Source of the DNA: [Phormidium] sp. LEGE 05292
Lineage (GTDB): Bacteria > Cyanobacteriota > Cyanobacteriia > Cyanobacteriales > Aerosakkonemataceae
NCBI RefSeq assembly: GCF_015207735.1
Contig: NZ_JADEWG010000067.1
Coordinates: forward strand, 1 to 35,362
DNA: 35,362 nt
Reading direction: 5' to 3'
In this document: positions 24,415-33,200 of the stretch, piece by piece
Layout of the letters: every line of letters starts with the position of its first letter
Numbering within the stretch: position 1 is the first letter of the stretch
Notes under the pieces: model-generated
Seen by the model: the letters and a program-made list of their open reading frames with translations, nothing else
Database searches by the model: none
What the model was told of the DNA's origin: nothing
Made by a program: the position numbers and the translations under genes

Positions 24415-25383
24415 ATGGCACTTAATATTGAACAAGGATTATTCAAGTTTGATTGCACAGACCATCACGCAGTTTTAGGCGTACCATTGGATGCTACAGC
24501 TAATGAAGTCAGAAAAAGATATCTGAAAATTTCTCGTCGCCTGCATCCCGACAGCTGCACAGCTGACAGCGAAGCCAGCAAACAACAAGCCAGTCAGTTT
24601 TTCGCTAAATTAGTCAGTCCAGCTTATCAACAACTATTTAACGATCAAAGTCGTGCAGAACATAACGTATTGTTAACCCGCATGGGAAAACGCCTGGTAC
24701 AAGAAAAAGAGAAAATTGATCTGCAAAGTGAACTAGCAAAACAGCTATACAAATCCACTAACTTGGAACATGAGTATAAAACTGCATTGCATAAACTAAT
24801 TGAACAACAATATGAATCAATAGACCATATTCTGCAAAATACAGCCCAAATCAGCGAACTGAATTTAGTTTACTTAGTACGGAAGTCTAGCCAAGGTCAA
24901 AGTGCCAGTAAACCTGCCGAAGTTACTAAAGTAGCAACTCCTGCTGTCACCACACCAGCAAAAACTAACCCAGCCGCAGCTACACCAGGTAAAGTACCCC
25001 CAGTAGCGGAAAAGAAACCTGCTAAGGTGGAACCTTCTCCAGCTGAAACCTACTGCCGCCGTGCCCAAGAGTATATTGAAAAGAACTATCCTGCTAAAGC
25101 TATCTTAGAATTGAGAGATGCTATGAAGATGGAGCCGAAAAGTAGTCGCGTTCATGCTTTAATGGCAATGGCTTACTTAAATCAGGATCAGTTGAAAATG
25201 GCGAAAATTCACTTAGAAAGCGCCTTACAATTTAATGCTGAAGAGCCAACAGCTTTAGAGGTGAAAAAACGCATCGATACGATCGAGAAACGTACTACTG
25301 TACGTACAGCAGCAGCAAGTAAAAAGCCTGAAACTAAGGCTAGCGGTGGATTATTTGGTTTGTTTGGTGGGAAGAAGAAGTAA
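24415..25383 (+). CDS. J-domain protein with TPR repeats, 322 aa
   Basis: Residues 15-85 are a J domain with the HPD triad at 44-46 (SRRLHPDSC), preceded by the helix ANEVRKRYLKI, so it should stimulate a DnaK. A helical linker and an Ala/Pro/Thr-rich stretch (about 160-210, KPAEVTKVATPAVTTPAKT) are followed by two TPR-like units (AQEYIEKNYPAKAILELRDAMKMEP and HALMAMAYLNQDQLKMAKIHLESAL). A GGLFGLFGGKKK tail ends the protein. There is no Gly/Phe region or zinc centre, so it is a type III J protein. Its TAA overlaps the hisZ ATG (TAATG), which suggests coupled translation. Confidence 0.9.
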   Translation: MALNIEQGLFKFDCTDHHAVLGVPLDATANEVRKRYLKISRRLHPDSCTADSEASKQQASQFFAKLVSPAYQQLFNDQSRAEHNVLLTRMGKRLVQEKEKIDLQSELAKQLYKSTNLEHEYKTALHKLIEQQYESIDHILQNTAQISELNLVYLVRKSSQGQSASKPAEVTKVATPAVTTPAKTNPAAATPGKVPPVAEKKPAKVEPSPAETYCRRAQEYIEKNYPAKAILELRDAMKMEPKSSRVHALMAMAYLNQDQLKMAKIHLESALQFNAEEPTALEVKKRIDTIEKRTTVRTAAASKKPETKASGGLFGLFGGKKK

Positions 25384-26621
25384 TGGTGCATCAACCACCC
25401 GCAGGGGCACGGGATTTATTGCCCCTCGATGTTGCTCAAAAACAATGGATTGAAAACCGCTTACAGCAGGTTTACCATCGTTGCGGATATCATCGGATTA
25501 TTACCTCAACAATTGAGCGGTTGGATACTTTAATGGCTGGTGGTGCCATCAACCGCTCTACAGTATTACAATTGCAAGCGGGAACCGAAGAAGAAAGTTT
25601 GGGACTGCGCCCAGAGTTAACTGCTAGTATCGCCAGAACAGCAGTGACTCGCATGGCGGGAGTGAGTTATCCGCAGCGACTTTATTACAACGCTAATATT
25701 TTTAGAAGAGCCCAAAAAGGTAGCTACAGCGGACAGCAAGAATTCTACCAAGCCGGAGTGGAATTAATTGGCGGTGGCGGGTTGCTGGCAGATGGGGAAA
25801 TTTTATTGTTGCTGGCAGAATGTTTATTTGAATTAGGTTTGAGTGGTTGGCATTTAGTTTTGGGTGAAGCAGGACTTACCCGGAGTTTGCTGGCACCTTT
25901 TCCTGGTAAATTGCAGGAGAAAGTAAGAAGAGCGATCGCACATCTCGATCGTGTTACCCTAGAAAATCTCCCCCTCTCCGATGAACTGAAAGAACGTGCC
26001 CTCCTATTACTCGACTTACGGGGAAAACCAGCTGATGTCCTGCAAAAAGTCGCCAGCTTACAACTAGAACCTACTGGAGAAGAAGCACTTAATAATCTTA
26101 AATCTCTAATCGAGTTACTAGAACAAGGTCTTCCTAACTTAACTAAACAAACAAAACTTAGCGCCAACATCACTCTCGATTTGAGCTTAATTCAAACATT
26201 CGATTATTACACAGGCATAGTATTTGAAGTTGTTGGCGAAACAGATACCCGAAAACAAATCTTGGGACAAGGCGGACGTTACGACCAACTTTTAACCCTC
26301 TACCATCCCCAAGGAAACAGCGTTCCCGGTATTGGTTTTTGCTTAAATATTGAAGAATTACACCAAGTTTTACTTCCCACAGGACAGTTACCCCAAGAAA
26401 CACCTACTAGCGAATGGTTAGTAGTTGCCCAAACATCCTCAGATTTTCCTGCTGCTTTCGCTTACGCCCACAGTTTGCGTCAGTCAAAAAACTTGGTAAA
26501 AGTAGAATTAGACTTAGGTGGACGTTCGCCAGAAGAAATTCGGGAATATGCCCGCCTGCGTTGCATCCCCAAAATTGCTTGGGTAAAAGAGTCCGGTTCC
26601 CCAACTCTAGAAACACTCTGA
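25383..26621 (+). CDS. hisZ: ATP phosphoribosyltransferase regulatory subunit HisZ
   Basis: A 412-aa HisRS paralogue that lacks the anticodon-binding domain. It serves as the regulatory partner of short-form HisG in the first step of histidine synthesis. Visible HisRS-like features are GARDLLPLDVAQKQWIENRL at the start, motif 2 (RPELTASIARTAVTRM, then RLYYNANIFRRAQKG...EFYQAGVELIG) and FDYYTGIVFEV with GGRYDQLL. Length suits HisZ (about 390-420) more than HisRS. Start overlaps the preceding stop by 1 bp. No hisG is in the window, as expected in cyanobacteria, where his genes are scattered. Confidence 0.93.
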   Translation: MVHQPPAGARDLLPLDVAQKQWIENRLQQVYHRCGYHRIITSTIERLDTLMAGGAINRSTVLQLQAGTEEESLGLRPELTASIARTAVTRMAGVSYPQRLYYNANIFRRAQKGSYSGQQEFYQAGVELIGGGGLLADGEILLLLAECLFELGLSGWHLVLGEAGLTRSLLAPFPGKLQEKVRRAIAHLDRVTLENLPLSDELKERALLLLDLRGKPADVLQKVASLQLEPTGEEALNNLKSLIELLEQGLPNLTKQTKLSANITLDLSLIQTFDYYTGIVFEVVGETDTRKQILGQGGRYDQLLTLYHPQGNSVPGIGFCLNIEELHQVLLPTGQLPQETPTSEWLVVAQTSSDFPAAFAYAHSLRQSKNLVKVELDLGGRSPEEIREYARLRCIPKIAWVKESGSPTLETL

Positions 26622-26705
26622 CTCAAAAAGCATTACAATTCTTAATGGCTAAGCTCACCAAAAAGTGCTAAGCAAACTCGTCTGTCGAATTTTAAAAGAG
26701 AGAGA

Positions 26706-26933
26706 ATGTCACACACGATTGTTACGAATACCTGCGAAGGCATTGCTGACTGCGTAGATGCTTGTCCCGTTGCTTGCATCCATGAAGGCCCAGGCAAAAA
26801 CGCCAAAGGCACAGATTGGTACTGGATTGACTTTTCCACCTGCATTGATTGTGGCATCTGCCTGCAAGTTTGCCCAGTAGAAGGTGCCATAGTTCCCGAA
26901 GAACGCCCAGAACTACAAAAAACTCCCCAATAA
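26706..26933 (+). CDS. Bacterial-type ferredoxin with two Fe-S clusters, 75 aa
   Basis: The cysteines fall into two sets: Cys10, 16, 20 and 24 (CEGIADCVDACPVAC) and Cys46, 49, 52 and 56 (CIDCGICLQVCP). The second set is a standard 4Fe-4S motif; the first has the wider spacing seen in 7Fe or 8Fe ferredoxins. DWYWIDFSTC lies between. It is a small cytosolic electron carrier. GAGAGA precedes the ATG. It follows hisZ by 84 bp and is followed directly by a heptamer repeat. Confidence 0.93.
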   Translation: MSHTIVTNTCEGIADCVDACPVACIHEGPGKNAKGTDWYWIDFSTCIDCGICLQVCPVEGAIVPEERPELQKTPQ

Positions 26934-26961
26934 GGCAGAAGGCAGAAGGCAGAAGGCAGAA
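26934..26961. repeat. (GGCAGAA)4 heptamer repeat
   Basis: Four exact tandem heptamers start at the first base after the ferredoxin stop codon. Such STRR heptamers are typical of filamentous cyanobacteria. Confidence 0.95.
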
Positions 26962-27043
26962 GGAAAGAGAATTTTAGTTAAAGTTTACTTCGTTACATAC
27001 TTCAGTTTATTTGTGCCTTTTTACTTAATCTTCTGCAAAATCC

Positions 27044-27193
27044 TCCTCTCACTCTTCCTCTGCGTCCTCTGCGTCTGTAGCGGTTCCCAAAAAACCTCTA
27101 ACAAGTCAATCCAAAATCTAAACTCAAACTAACCCTCCTCTTACTCTTTCCTTCGCGTTCTTTGCATCCTTTGCGGTTCCCTAAAAAAACCTC
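27044..27193. repeat. Two direct copies of a repeat of about 55-60 bp before the ABC ATPase gene
   Basis: 27044-27097 and 27134-27193 share the order CCTCCTCT-ACTCTT-TGCGTCCTCTGCG (or TTCGCGTTCTTTGC)-GCGGTTCCC-AAAAACCTC. The second ends 4 nt before the ATG of the ABC gene, so it forms the 5' leader of that mRNA. No Shine-Dalgarno is seen inside it. Confidence 0.7.
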
Positions 27194-27197
27194 CAAC

Positions 27198-27926
27198 ATG
27201 ACCATTAACCCACTATTAGAAGTAGAAAACGTCTACGCAGGATATGTAAAAGACTTAGACATCCTGCAAGGAGTCAACTTTAAAATATACCCTGGCGAAC
27301 TAGTAGCAGTCATCGGCCCAAATGGTGCCGGAAAATCTACATTAGCCAAAACTATTTTTGGTTTACTGACTCCCCACCAAGGAAAAATTACCTTCAAAGG
27401 CCAAAGTATTGGTGGGTTAAAATCAGATCAAATTGTGCAACGAGGAATGTGTTATGTACCCCAAATTGCCAACGTTTTCCCAACTTTAACAGTAGAAGAA
27501 AATCTCGATATGGGGGCTTTTATTCGCAATGATTCCCTGCAACCATTGAAAGATAAAATTTACGCCACTTTCCCTGTTTTAGCGGAACGTCGCCGCCAAC
27601 GCGCAGGAACTCTTTCCGGCGGACAAAGGCAAATGTTGGCAATGGGCAGGGCGTTAATGTTACAACCAAGTTTGCTGTTATTAGATGAACCTTCGGCAGC
27701 TTTGTCTCCGATTTTAGTTAATAATGTTTTTGAGCAAATTCGCCAAATTAATAGCGGCGGAACTGCGATCGTCCTTGTAGAACAAAATGCTAGGAAAGCT
27801 TTGGAAATGGCACATCGCGGTTATGTTCTCGAAGCTGGGCGCAATCGCTTCACAGGCCCCGGTTCAGAATTATTAAATGACCCTAAAGTAGGTGAACTTT
27901 ATCTTGGTGTTAAAACAGTTCATTAA
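27198..27926 (+). CDS. LivF-type ABC transporter ATP-binding protein
   Basis: A 242-aa ATPase with Walker A GPNGAGKST (40-48), Q-loop VPQIANVFP (about 88-96), signature LSGGQ (139-143), Walker B LLLLDEPSAALSP (159-171) and the H-loop replaced by the VLVEQNARKALEMAHRGYVLE segment typical of branched-chain amino-acid (LivF), urea (UrtE) and Nat-type importers. It is thus one of the two ATPases of an amino-acid or urea importer. No permease or binding-protein gene is near, so it stands apart from its complex, as seen with NatE in cyanobacteria. The ATG chosen reads MTINPLLEVENV; an upstream in-frame start would add 12 residues from repeat sequence. Confidence 0.9.
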   Translation: MTINPLLEVENVYAGYVKDLDILQGVNFKIYPGELVAVIGPNGAGKSTLAKTIFGLLTPHQGKITFKGQSIGGLKSDQIVQRGMCYVPQIANVFPTLTVEENLDMGAFIRNDSLQPLKDKIYATFPVLAERRRQRAGTLSGGQRQMLAMGRALMLQPSLLLLDEPSAALSPILVNNVFEQIRQINSGGTAIVLVEQNARKALEMAHRGYVLEAGRNRFTGPGSELLNDPKVGELYLGVKTVH

Positions 27927-28121
27927 AGTTTTGTTAATTTTTTGTGACGACTCAATTTTGTTACCGGGAACACTTTTTTAATAAAGCTAGATGGTATACT
28001 TTAGTATAATGGGATGGTTGTGATTGTTTTATTTTTGCGAATATCCAATTATGTAAGAATAAAAACCTAATATAATAATATCAGGAAACAGCCCAAAAAC
28101 AAGATAAATTTTGCCAATTTA

Positions 28122-28580
28122 ATGATTAAAATTCCTGCCGAACATTTGCAAGCGATTTGCACTCATGCCGAAAGAACCTATCCCGAAGAATGTTGCGGGA
28201 TCATGTTAGGAAAAATAGGTGATGAAGGGAAAACAGTATCGGAAGTTTGGGAAACTTTCAACGCTTGGGAAGAAGAGAAATGGGCAGAGTTTCCGGCGAG
28301 TGGAGGAGTCAGGGGTAAAGAGAGCACATTTACGATCGCACCATTAGACATCATCAAAGCACAAAAGGTGGCACGCGATCGACAATTGCAGATTATTGGG
28401 TTTTATCATTCTCACCCAGACCATCCGGCGATACCATCGGAAATGGATCGTGCGATCGCTTGGGCAGTATACTCTTATATAATTGTCTCCGTGCGCCAAG
28501 GCAAAGTAGGGGAAGTGCGAAGTTGGTGTTTAGATGACGCGCATCAGTTTCAAGAAGAAGAAATTTTCCCCAACGTTTAA
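28122..28580 (+). CDS. JAMM/MPN metalloprotease (Mec/RadC-like type), 152 aa
   Basis: The JAMM zinc motif is complete: Glu22/Glu23 (YPEECCG), then H96-x-H98-P-x7-S106-x2-D109 (YHSHPDHPAIPSEMD). Such prokaryotic JAB proteases remove residues from the C-terminus of ubiquitin-like sulfur carriers, as Mec does in mycobacterial cysteine synthesis. A MoeB/ThiF-type activating enzyme with a rhodanese domain is encoded 90 bp downstream on the same strand, which supports that job. No MoaD/ThiS/CysO-type carrier is seen in the window. Start ATG follows an AT-rich leader without a clear Shine-Dalgarno. Confidence 0.92.
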   Translation: MIKIPAEHLQAICTHAERTYPEECCGIMLGKIGDEGKTVSEVWETFNAWEEEKWAEFPASGGVRGKESTFTIAPLDIIKAQKVARDRQLQIIGFYHSHPDHPAIPSEMDRAIAWAVYSYIIVSVRQGKVGEVRSWCLDDAHQFQEEEIFPNV

Positions 28581-28593
28581 GACAAAATGTAAA

Positions 28594-28620
28594 AACCGCG
28601 AAGACGCGAAGTGCGCGAAG
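28594..28620. repeat. CGCGAAG-type dispersed repeat between the JAMM and MoeB genes
   Basis: ACCGCGAAGACGCGAAG followed by TGCGCGAAGG lies 14 bp after the JAMM stop codon. It belongs with the repeat in the 10255-10409 spacer. Confidence 0.6.
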
Positions 28621-28669
28621 GATACTTTTTAGTTACGATCTTAGATCTGCTTTTTGCTATTAGATAGTC

Positions 28670-29842
28670 ATGCTCAATCCTAATCTGGATCAAGTCCAAT
28701 TATCCAAAGAAGAATACGAACGCTACTCCCGACACCTGATTTTACCGGAGGTTGGGCTAGAAGGGCAAAAACGCCTGAAAGCTGCCAGCGTCCTCTGTAT
28801 TGGTACAGGTGGACTAGGTTCCCCATTACTGTTGTACCTAGCAGCAGCGGGAATTGGCAGACTGGGAATAGTTGACTTTGATATAGTCGATAGTTCCAAC
28901 TTACAACGCCAAGTGATTCACGGCACCTCTTGGGTAGGAAAACCAAAAATTGATTCTGCCAAAAACCGGATTTTAGAAATAAACCCCAACTGTCAGGTTG
29001 ATTTATACGAAACTCGGATTAGTGCCGAAAATGCACTAGAACTCGTTAAACCTTACGACATAGTGGTGGATGGAACAGATAACTTCCCCACCCGATATTT
29101 AGTTAATGATGCCTGTGTGTTGTTAGATAAACCAAACGTTTACGGTTCAATTTTCCGGTTTGAAGGACAAGCTACCGTATTTAACTATGAAGGTGGGCCA
29201 AACTACCGTGATTTGTACCCCGAACCCCCACCGCCAGGAATGGTTCCCTCTTGTGCCGAAGGCGGCGTTTTAGGGATTTTACCCGGAATTATTGGCGTAA
29301 TTCAAGCCACAGAAACTATCAAAATTATCATCGGTAAAGGTACTACCTTAAGTGGGAGATTGTTGCTGTTCAACGCATTGGAAATGAAATTCCGCGAGTT
29401 GAAACTGCGTCCAAATCCGATTCGTCCAGTAATTGAAAAACTGATAGACTACGAACAATTCTGCGGGATTACCCAAGCTAAAGCAGAGGAGGCGAAACAG
29501 CAAATGGAAATGGCAGAAATGACAGTCAAAGAGTTAAAACAACTGCTAGATAGTAGTGCTGATGACTTCGTTTTGATTGATGTTCGTAATCCTGGTGAAT
29601 ACGAGATTGCTAAAATTCCTGGTGCGGTTTTAGTACCATTACCCGATATTGAAAGTGGCCCAGGTGTGGAGAAAGTGAAAGAATTACTCAACGGTCATCG
29701 CTTAATTGCTCATTGTAAAATGGGTGGGCGATCGGCAAAAGCTTTGGGTATTTTGAAAGCAGCCGGAATCGAAGGCACTAACGTCAAAGGTGGAATCACC
29801 GCTTGGAGTCGCGAAGTCGATCGTTCTGTTCCAGAATATTAA
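28670..29842 (+). CDS. moeB: MoeB/ThiF-type sulfur-carrier adenylyltransferase with C-terminal rhodanese domain
   Basis: A 390-aa E1-like enzyme (MoeZ/MOCS3 type). The adenylation domain begins YSRHLILPEVGLEGQKRL, has nucleotide motif GTGGLGSP (45-52), Asp70 (VDFDIVD), SNLQRQV with its Arg finger region, and DGTDNFPTRYLVNDAC. PPPGMVPSCAEGGVLG carries the conserved Cys. The zinc CxxC pairs of E. coli MoeB are not seen, as in other members. Residues about 290-390 are a rhodanese domain with active-site Cys349 (HCKMGGRS). It activates a sulfur carrier C-terminus and loads sulfur, for molybdopterin, thiamin or cysteine synthesis. The JAMM protease upstream fits the cysteine or carrier-processing route. 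Confidence 0.93.
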   Translation: MLNPNLDQVQLSKEEYERYSRHLILPEVGLEGQKRLKAASVLCIGTGGLGSPLLLYLAAAGIGRLGIVDFDIVDSSNLQRQVIHGTSWVGKPKIDSAKNRILEINPNCQVDLYETRISAENALELVKPYDIVVDGTDNFPTRYLVNDACVLLDKPNVYGSIFRFEGQATVFNYEGGPNYRDLYPEPPPPGMVPSCAEGGVLGILPGIIGVIQATETIKIIIGKGTTLSGRLLLFNALEMKFRELKLRPNPIRPVIEKLIDYEQFCGITQAKAEEAKQQMEMAEMTVKELKQLLDSSADDFVLIDVRNPGEYEIAKIPGAVLVPLPDIESGPGVEKVKELLNGHRLIAHCKMGGRSAKALGILKAAGIEGTNVKGGITAWSREVDRSVPEY

Positions 29843-29872
29843 TTGGGGACTGGGGACTAGGAAAGATTTGAG

Positions 29873-29943
29873 CTGTAGGGGCGGGTTTAGCAAGTAACTT
29901 TTCTTTTTCACAGACAAGCTTTCAACAAAACCCGCCCTTACAG
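29873..29943. repeat. Inverted repeat with 16-nt arms (GGGGCGGGTTT family)
   Basis: CTGTAGGGGCGGGTTT (29873-29888) pairs with AAACCCGCCCTTACAG (29928-29943) at 15 of 16 positions around a 39-nt T-rich middle. It resembles a small non-coding mobile element of cyanobacteria. It lies in the 365-bp gap after moeB; the rest of that gap holds short direct repeats (GGGGACT) and the hairpin at 30159. Confidence 0.75.
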
Positions 29944-30158
29944 AGTTTTTTTGCTTCCCTGTTTCCTCGGTTCCCTGCCCTCTACCTCTGAGAAAAAATT
30001 TGAAGTTTTATGACAAATTCCCCTTGATGTTAATTTCTGCGGAAATTGGGGAATGTTAGAAATAGGGAAGACAAGTGACAGTTCTTCTGCCCGGTCTTCC
30101 CCCAGGGATGAAATGATTTCGGGATAGCTGAGTATATTAAATTCTATATTTTTTCGTT

Positions 30159-30194
30159 TTCTGCTGTAGGAATGCCTCTCTGCCTACAGCAGAA
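30159..30194. terminator. 12-bp hairpin between convergent moeB and the restriction-modification gene
   Basis: TTCTGCTGTAGG (30159-30170) and CCTACAGCAGAA (30183-30194) form a perfect 12-bp stem with a 12-nt loop. On the plus strand ATTATTATTTTT follows, a weak U-tract. It sits 14 bp beyond the stop of the minus-strand gene, so it may stop transcription from both sides. Confidence 0.6.
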
Positions 30195-30207
30195 TTATTA
30201 TTTTTAA

Positions 30208-33200
30208 CTAATTATGATGCCAGCGAATGGCGTTATTCTCCTGACGACTCAGCAGAATTCCTAACGCTTCTAAACTTTCCAAATGTTCGGCAATTGCTTT
30301 TTTCTGTCTGGTAGCACCTTTAAATTGTGCTACAACTTGTTCCACTGTCCATTCGCCTCCAGTGGTGCGGAGTAAATCTCGAATTGCTGCTAGTTGTTGT
30401 TTGGGCTTTTTCGGCCAAGTTTTTTGTTCTGCGGGTGTAGTAATGACTTCTTCTTGTTCGGTAATTCCGGTGAGAGTCATTTGAGTTGCTATTTCCTTGG
30501 ATGCTTGATATTCTGGACGCAACCAACGGATTAAACCGTTACGTTCTTCGGCAGAACGATCGGCATTTAAGGCAACTAATCGTTGTAAAATTTCCTCATC
30601 ACTGATATTTTGCTCCCATCCGTAAGCTTCTAAAACTGCTGCATCGAGTTCTTCGTGAATTTGTTTAAGAGTGGAAACTAAAGCTTTATTATTGTAGGTT
30701 TGATCTGCTTCGGTGAAAGGTTCTCCAGCACGGAGTTTTTTTAATAGGTTGTACATTCCCGTGATGGTGATTTCGGGATGTTGAGATTGGACTTTTTTGC
30801 GATGATTATCTAGTTTTTCTCCGAATTCGCGGATTTTTTGTTTTTGTTCCGGTGTGGAGTCGGGGAAAGGGAAAGGATCAAAGCAACGAGTTTTATTATA
30901 CCGGGGAGTATTACCTGCTAAATCTCCTCCTGCTGCTAATGCCCAAGTAACATGAATATGACTGGAAAGAACTCCTAAAAAATAGGCATCTTCAAGGGCT
31001 ATAGCTACCAGCATATTATCAGCCAGTACCTTGGCATCTAGAAAAGTAAATATTCGATGTTTACTCGTTTCAACTGTAGCAATGTAACGTTTTAGTTCCT
31101 TGAGTGCTGGTCTAAATTCAGTTCGTGTCCGTCCAAATATCCACCAATTTTCTCGTAGACTTCTATCACGATTAGCATCTCTTTCTGGTTTAACTCTTTC
31201 CAGTACCCACTGATATGCTTTTGGATAATTATTTTCTGCTTGTTCAACAGTTAAACCAAATAGGTCAATAACTCGGACATTTCGAGAACGCTGCATAAAG
31301 TCTCGACCATTTATATAAGTAAACAGAATTTCCGGCTCAACTTTGGTAAAATCAGATTGTTCAACAATAAATCCAGACCCAAATAACATTACACCCCGGC
31401 TGGAAAGCCGATCGTTAGCTTTAAGAGGTTGACATTGAGTTAAATCAGCACCTACTTGTAAATCACTAAAAATTTTGCCCACATTTTGCCACTTTACTTT
31501 AATTTTTTCAGCGTAATCTTCCGGTGTTTCTTCTTCATTTTCAGCAATTACAACACCTAATTGAGCCATCTTTCCCTGATTATTATCCAATTCAACAGCA
31601 GTCATCGCAATTCTAACTGCTGCACCTCTATCAACCCAAGGGTGATCGGGAATCGCCAAAATTAGCCTAATAGGGTTCTTTTGATTTAAATGAAAATCTA
31701 TAACTTTTCGCTGTCTAATTTGTCGAATACTATTAGTAGTAATAAACCCACATCTTTTAACTTTACCCAATCTGACTAACTCCGCCGCCTTGTGCCACCA
31801 ATACATGACAAAATCTACCGTATCCGGCACATCTTGGTAAACTTGGCGCAAACTTTCAACATACCCATCGCCCAAAACTTCCCGCATTCTGGCATTCCCA
31901 ATAAAAGGCGGATTAGAAACAATATAATTTGCTTCTTGCCACTCAGCAGGACGGGGATTATTAAACTTATAAATGGGAATTTGATGTGTAGGATCGGGCA
32001 CATTTTCCCCAGTTACAGAATGCTGCATTATCCTGCCACCCCAACGAGTGCGCGGTTGATTTGTGCTGGGATCGATCGCAATTTCTTTACTGTCATAATC
32101 TAACACAGCATCCCGACATTCTATATTATTGTAAGCCCGTAAAACAGGCTCAATTGGGGGAATATTACCAAAGCGTTTAAAATGCCATTGTAAATAACCA
32201 ATCCAGATTACCAAATCAGCAATTGCAGCTGCCCTGAGATTAAGTTCAATCCCTAAAAATTGCGAAGGATTTACCCGATCGAAATCTAAAGATAACTGTT
32301 CGCCACCTGTAATATCTGCCAACCTTCGCAAAACTTCTGATTCTAAACCTTTGAGTAAATCCAAAGTCACATAAAGGAAGTTTCCCGAACCACAAGCAGG
32401 GTCAAGAATTTTGATTTCGCGTAACTCTTTGAGGAAGTCTTGAATTAGTGCGATCGCATTTTTTACCTGTGTCTTAGTCGGTTCTTCTCCAGCATTTTCT
32501 AAACTTTGTTTAACCTCAGCTTGCACCAACTCCCACTGTTCCCGAATCGGTTCTAAAATTACCGGACGTACCAACCTTTCCACATAAGATCTCGGTGTAT
32601 AATGCGCCCCTAACTTACTCCGTACCTTATCATCCAACGCCCTTTCCAACAAAGTACCAAAAATCGCAGGTTCCACCTGACTCCAATCTCGTTGAGATGC
32701 TTGCAACAAAACTTCCAATTGTTCCCCATTTAAAGGAAACGCCCAAGCATCAACAAACAACCCGCCATTAAATTTCAACAACTTCCCAGAAAGCCCAAAA
32801 CTTGTTCCATCATTCATCGCTTGCCAAAGCGCCTCTACCTCTGGTTGGAAATTTTTCGGTTTGGGAATCCAACGTTCTTTTAATGCTTCAGTAAACAATT
32901 TTTCTGGCAACAAACCCACATCTTCCGCAAACATCGTGAAGATACAACGCATTAAAAAACTAGCCACTTCTTGCGGTTGACGATTACTTTCCAAACTCCG
33001 CGCCAACATAGCCAAATCTGCCGCTACCTCCCGCGTTACCCGCGCCGCAATTTTCTCCGGGTTGCGCTTTTGGGGATCGGTAAAAATATCGACAAATAAA
33101 CCAAAAATATCCGGTTTTTGGAAATCAACTAAAGGAATAGTTCGCCTAGCGCCATATCCGCCATAATCTCCATTAAAACCTAGCCAAATTTCAAAATGAG

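Noticed and set aside
25745-26403. Minus-strand ORFs inside hisZ
   Set aside because: They are shadows of a well-supported gene on the plus strand.
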